DNA of 64,000 nt, taken from Sporomusa acidovorans. Lineage in GTDB: Bacteria > Bacillota > Negativicutes > Sporomusales > Sporomusaceae. The DNA lies in NCBI RefSeq assembly GCF_002257695.2, contig NZ_CP155571.1. The stretch is one strand, 5' to 3'. Both the position numbers and the translations under genes were made by a program. Below, one piece after another: positions 62,891 to 64,000 of this stretch (the stretch's first letter is position 1; each line of letters starts with the position of its first letter). The notes beneath the pieces were generated by a model. It was not told the origin of the DNA, ran no database searches, and saw nothing but the letters and a program-made list of their open reading frames with translations.

Positions 62891-63783
62891 TTAATTTAGA
62901 TTTTGCTCGGCAAATCTTTTTTCCAGCCCTTTGAAAAAGGCATCGTCCGGATAGGTTTTTAACACTTTAGCCAGTGCATTTTGATATAATTCAATGTTGA
63001 TATAATCGGCAGGATTTATTTGCGGCTGCAAGTAACCCATAGCGGCCATTTCCTCAAAGGTTCTGATTACTCCCTTGCGATTGGGGTCAGAACTGTTAAT
63101 GGAGTGCGGCTCTAACGTAAAGTCACGGATTACAGCTTCATCTAATTTGAGATATTTATTGTTGATTTTTACCGCTAACTCCGGATTTTCTGCTTTTATC
63201 TTTTCAGAGCGGATAATTCCTTCCAAAAATGCCTGAAAACGCTGCGGATCTTCCTTTAGCAACTTACATCCTTTTTGCTGTCAATACCGGCTTTGGCCAG
63301 CGCGCCGCGGAAGACAATGTCCGCCGTGTATAACCGGGGTGAAGCGACGGTTTTTCCTCTGTAATCTTCAATTGATTTAAACTGAGACGCTTTTTCCTGG
63401 GTGGCAATGATGGGATGGCCGCCGGCCAGTGACCCGCCGATGATGACCAAATCGGCGCCGTTATTATCTAAGGTTAAGGGGCCGGCCGTGCCGAAACCGA
63501 TTCCCAAATCGATTTTTCCACTGTTTAACGCATTGAGCCCGTCAGCCGTGCTGGTAAAGGGAAGTAATTCCACCTCTATGCCGGCTTCTTTAAAATAACC
63601 CTGGTCTAAAGCGATAAAGGTCAGCAAACTGCTGCCGCCGGCAGGACTGTAGCCAACCGTTATTTTCTTTAATGGTTTCGGTTGATCTGTTGTTGCCTGC
63701 TGTTTGCTGCCGCAGCCACTAAACATGATGGAAGCAACAATGAGCAGTAACACAATAGCTACGATACTTGATTTTTTTTTCAT
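62891..63783 (-). pseudogene. ABC substrate-binding lipoprotein (SsuA/NMT1-like), internally deleted
   Basis: ATG 63783 after GAGGAGGAAATC. Lipobox MFSGC, then KITVGYSPAGGSSLLTFIALDQGYFKEAGIEVELLPF and KIDLGIGFGTAGPLTL. Near 63262 the frame breaks after KAGIDSKKD and resumes as LLKEDPQRFQAFLEG, with about 75 family residues missing (compare the intact paralogue at 47310), then continues to 62891. Internal deletion plus frameshift; inactive unless the ends are unrelated genes. Confidence 0.78.
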
Positions 63784-64000
63784 AAGATTTCCTCCTCGTG
63801 TAGTTTGGGCCTCGTCAACGTCATGGGTAACAAAAACAATTGTCTTTTGCTGATCCTTGCGCTGCTTCCATAGAACGGAAACTAAGTCTTGCAGGAGGGC
63901 TCTGGTGACGGCATCCAAGGCGCCAAAGGGCTCATCCATTAGTAAAATCGGCGGGTCCATGGAGAATGATCTGGCAATGGCGGCGCGTTGCCGCATACCG
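63784..64000 (-). pseudogene. ABC ATPase stump reading into the lipoprotein gene (runs off window)
   Basis: From the right edge: MRQRAAIARSFSMDPPILLMDEPFGALDAVT (signature, Walker B) and IVFVTHDVDEA, then the ATPase breaks off and the same frame passes through TTRGGNL into the start of the lipoprotein signal peptide. About 70 C-terminal residues are lost. The ribosome site of the next gene remains, suggesting a deletion up to that point. Confidence 0.75.

Overview
The window looks like chromosome of an anaerobic, spore-forming, Gram-negative-type Firmicute of the Negativicutes (Sporomusaceae-like: Sporomusa, Acetonema, Pelosinus relatives). This is inferred from gene content: CODH/ACS-type acetyl-CoA synthase remains, corrinoid methyltransferases with a RACo-type activator, a lactate permease, FixABCX-like genes, DUF421/DUF1657 sporulation-associated families and AAGGAGG-type ribosome binding sites. 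No rRNA, tRNA or CRISPR array was seen.

Layout. 1-5 kb: a sigma-54 promoter, a molybdopterin oxidoreductase with a small FeS partner, a mini zinc-ribbon protein and an L-lactate permease. 5-14 kb: a chemoreceptor, small proteins, an FMN reductase, an APC amino-acid permease, a degenerate IS4-type element (11748-12865) and a DedA protein. 14.8-26.7 kb: a CBS/PAS/sigma-54 activator, paired TCCGACA-N8-TGTCGGA palindromes, a sigma-54 promoter and a nine-gene short-chain acyl-CoA operon (acyl-CoA dehydrogenase, CoA transferase, crotonase, EtfBA, FixC, FixX, AtoE, 3-hydroxyacyl-CoA dehydrogenase). 26.9-45.7 kb: a second chemoreceptor, asparaginase, small Cys-rich proteins, a K+ channel, a siroheme sulfite reductase with a divergent LysR regulator, a broken acsB, a glutamate-synthase-like protein, a type III PKS/methyltransferase pair, a pair of dehydratase-activase-like proteins and a Cys-pentad repeat protein.

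45.7-57.5 kb is the most unusual part. A leftward operon (two UroD/MtaA-like methyltransferases, a RACo-like 2Fe-2S activator, an SsuABC-like transporter) faces a rightward operon (DUF2325, two nitrogenase-component-1-like genes, the second joined to a UroD domain and interrupted by an in-frame TAG, and a corrinoid protein). The intergenic region has consensus promoters and hairpin-terminator leaders that share a core: GYUGA, then a 4-bp hairpin, then AGGC. Two more copies lie at 57.66 kb and 60.65 kb. The stem varies with pairing kept in all five copies, so this is a candidate undescribed cis-regulatory RNA. The neighbourhood (methyltransferases, corrinoid protein, sulfonate-type ABC transporter, nitrogenase-like proteins resembling the methylthio-alkane reductase branch, a transsulfuration-enzyme remnant) suggests capture of methylated, possibly sulfur-containing, compounds; that is inference.

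57.5-64 kb: a DUF4418 gene duplicated at its 3' end by an IS1634-type insertion with a 119-bp target duplication, then old yellow enzyme and nitroreductase genes. Decay is evident here: a gamma-lyase fragment, a deleted substrate-binding protein and an ATPase stump fused to it. With acsB, the IS4 transposase and the nitrogenase/UroD chimera, several genes carry truncations, internal deletions or stops.
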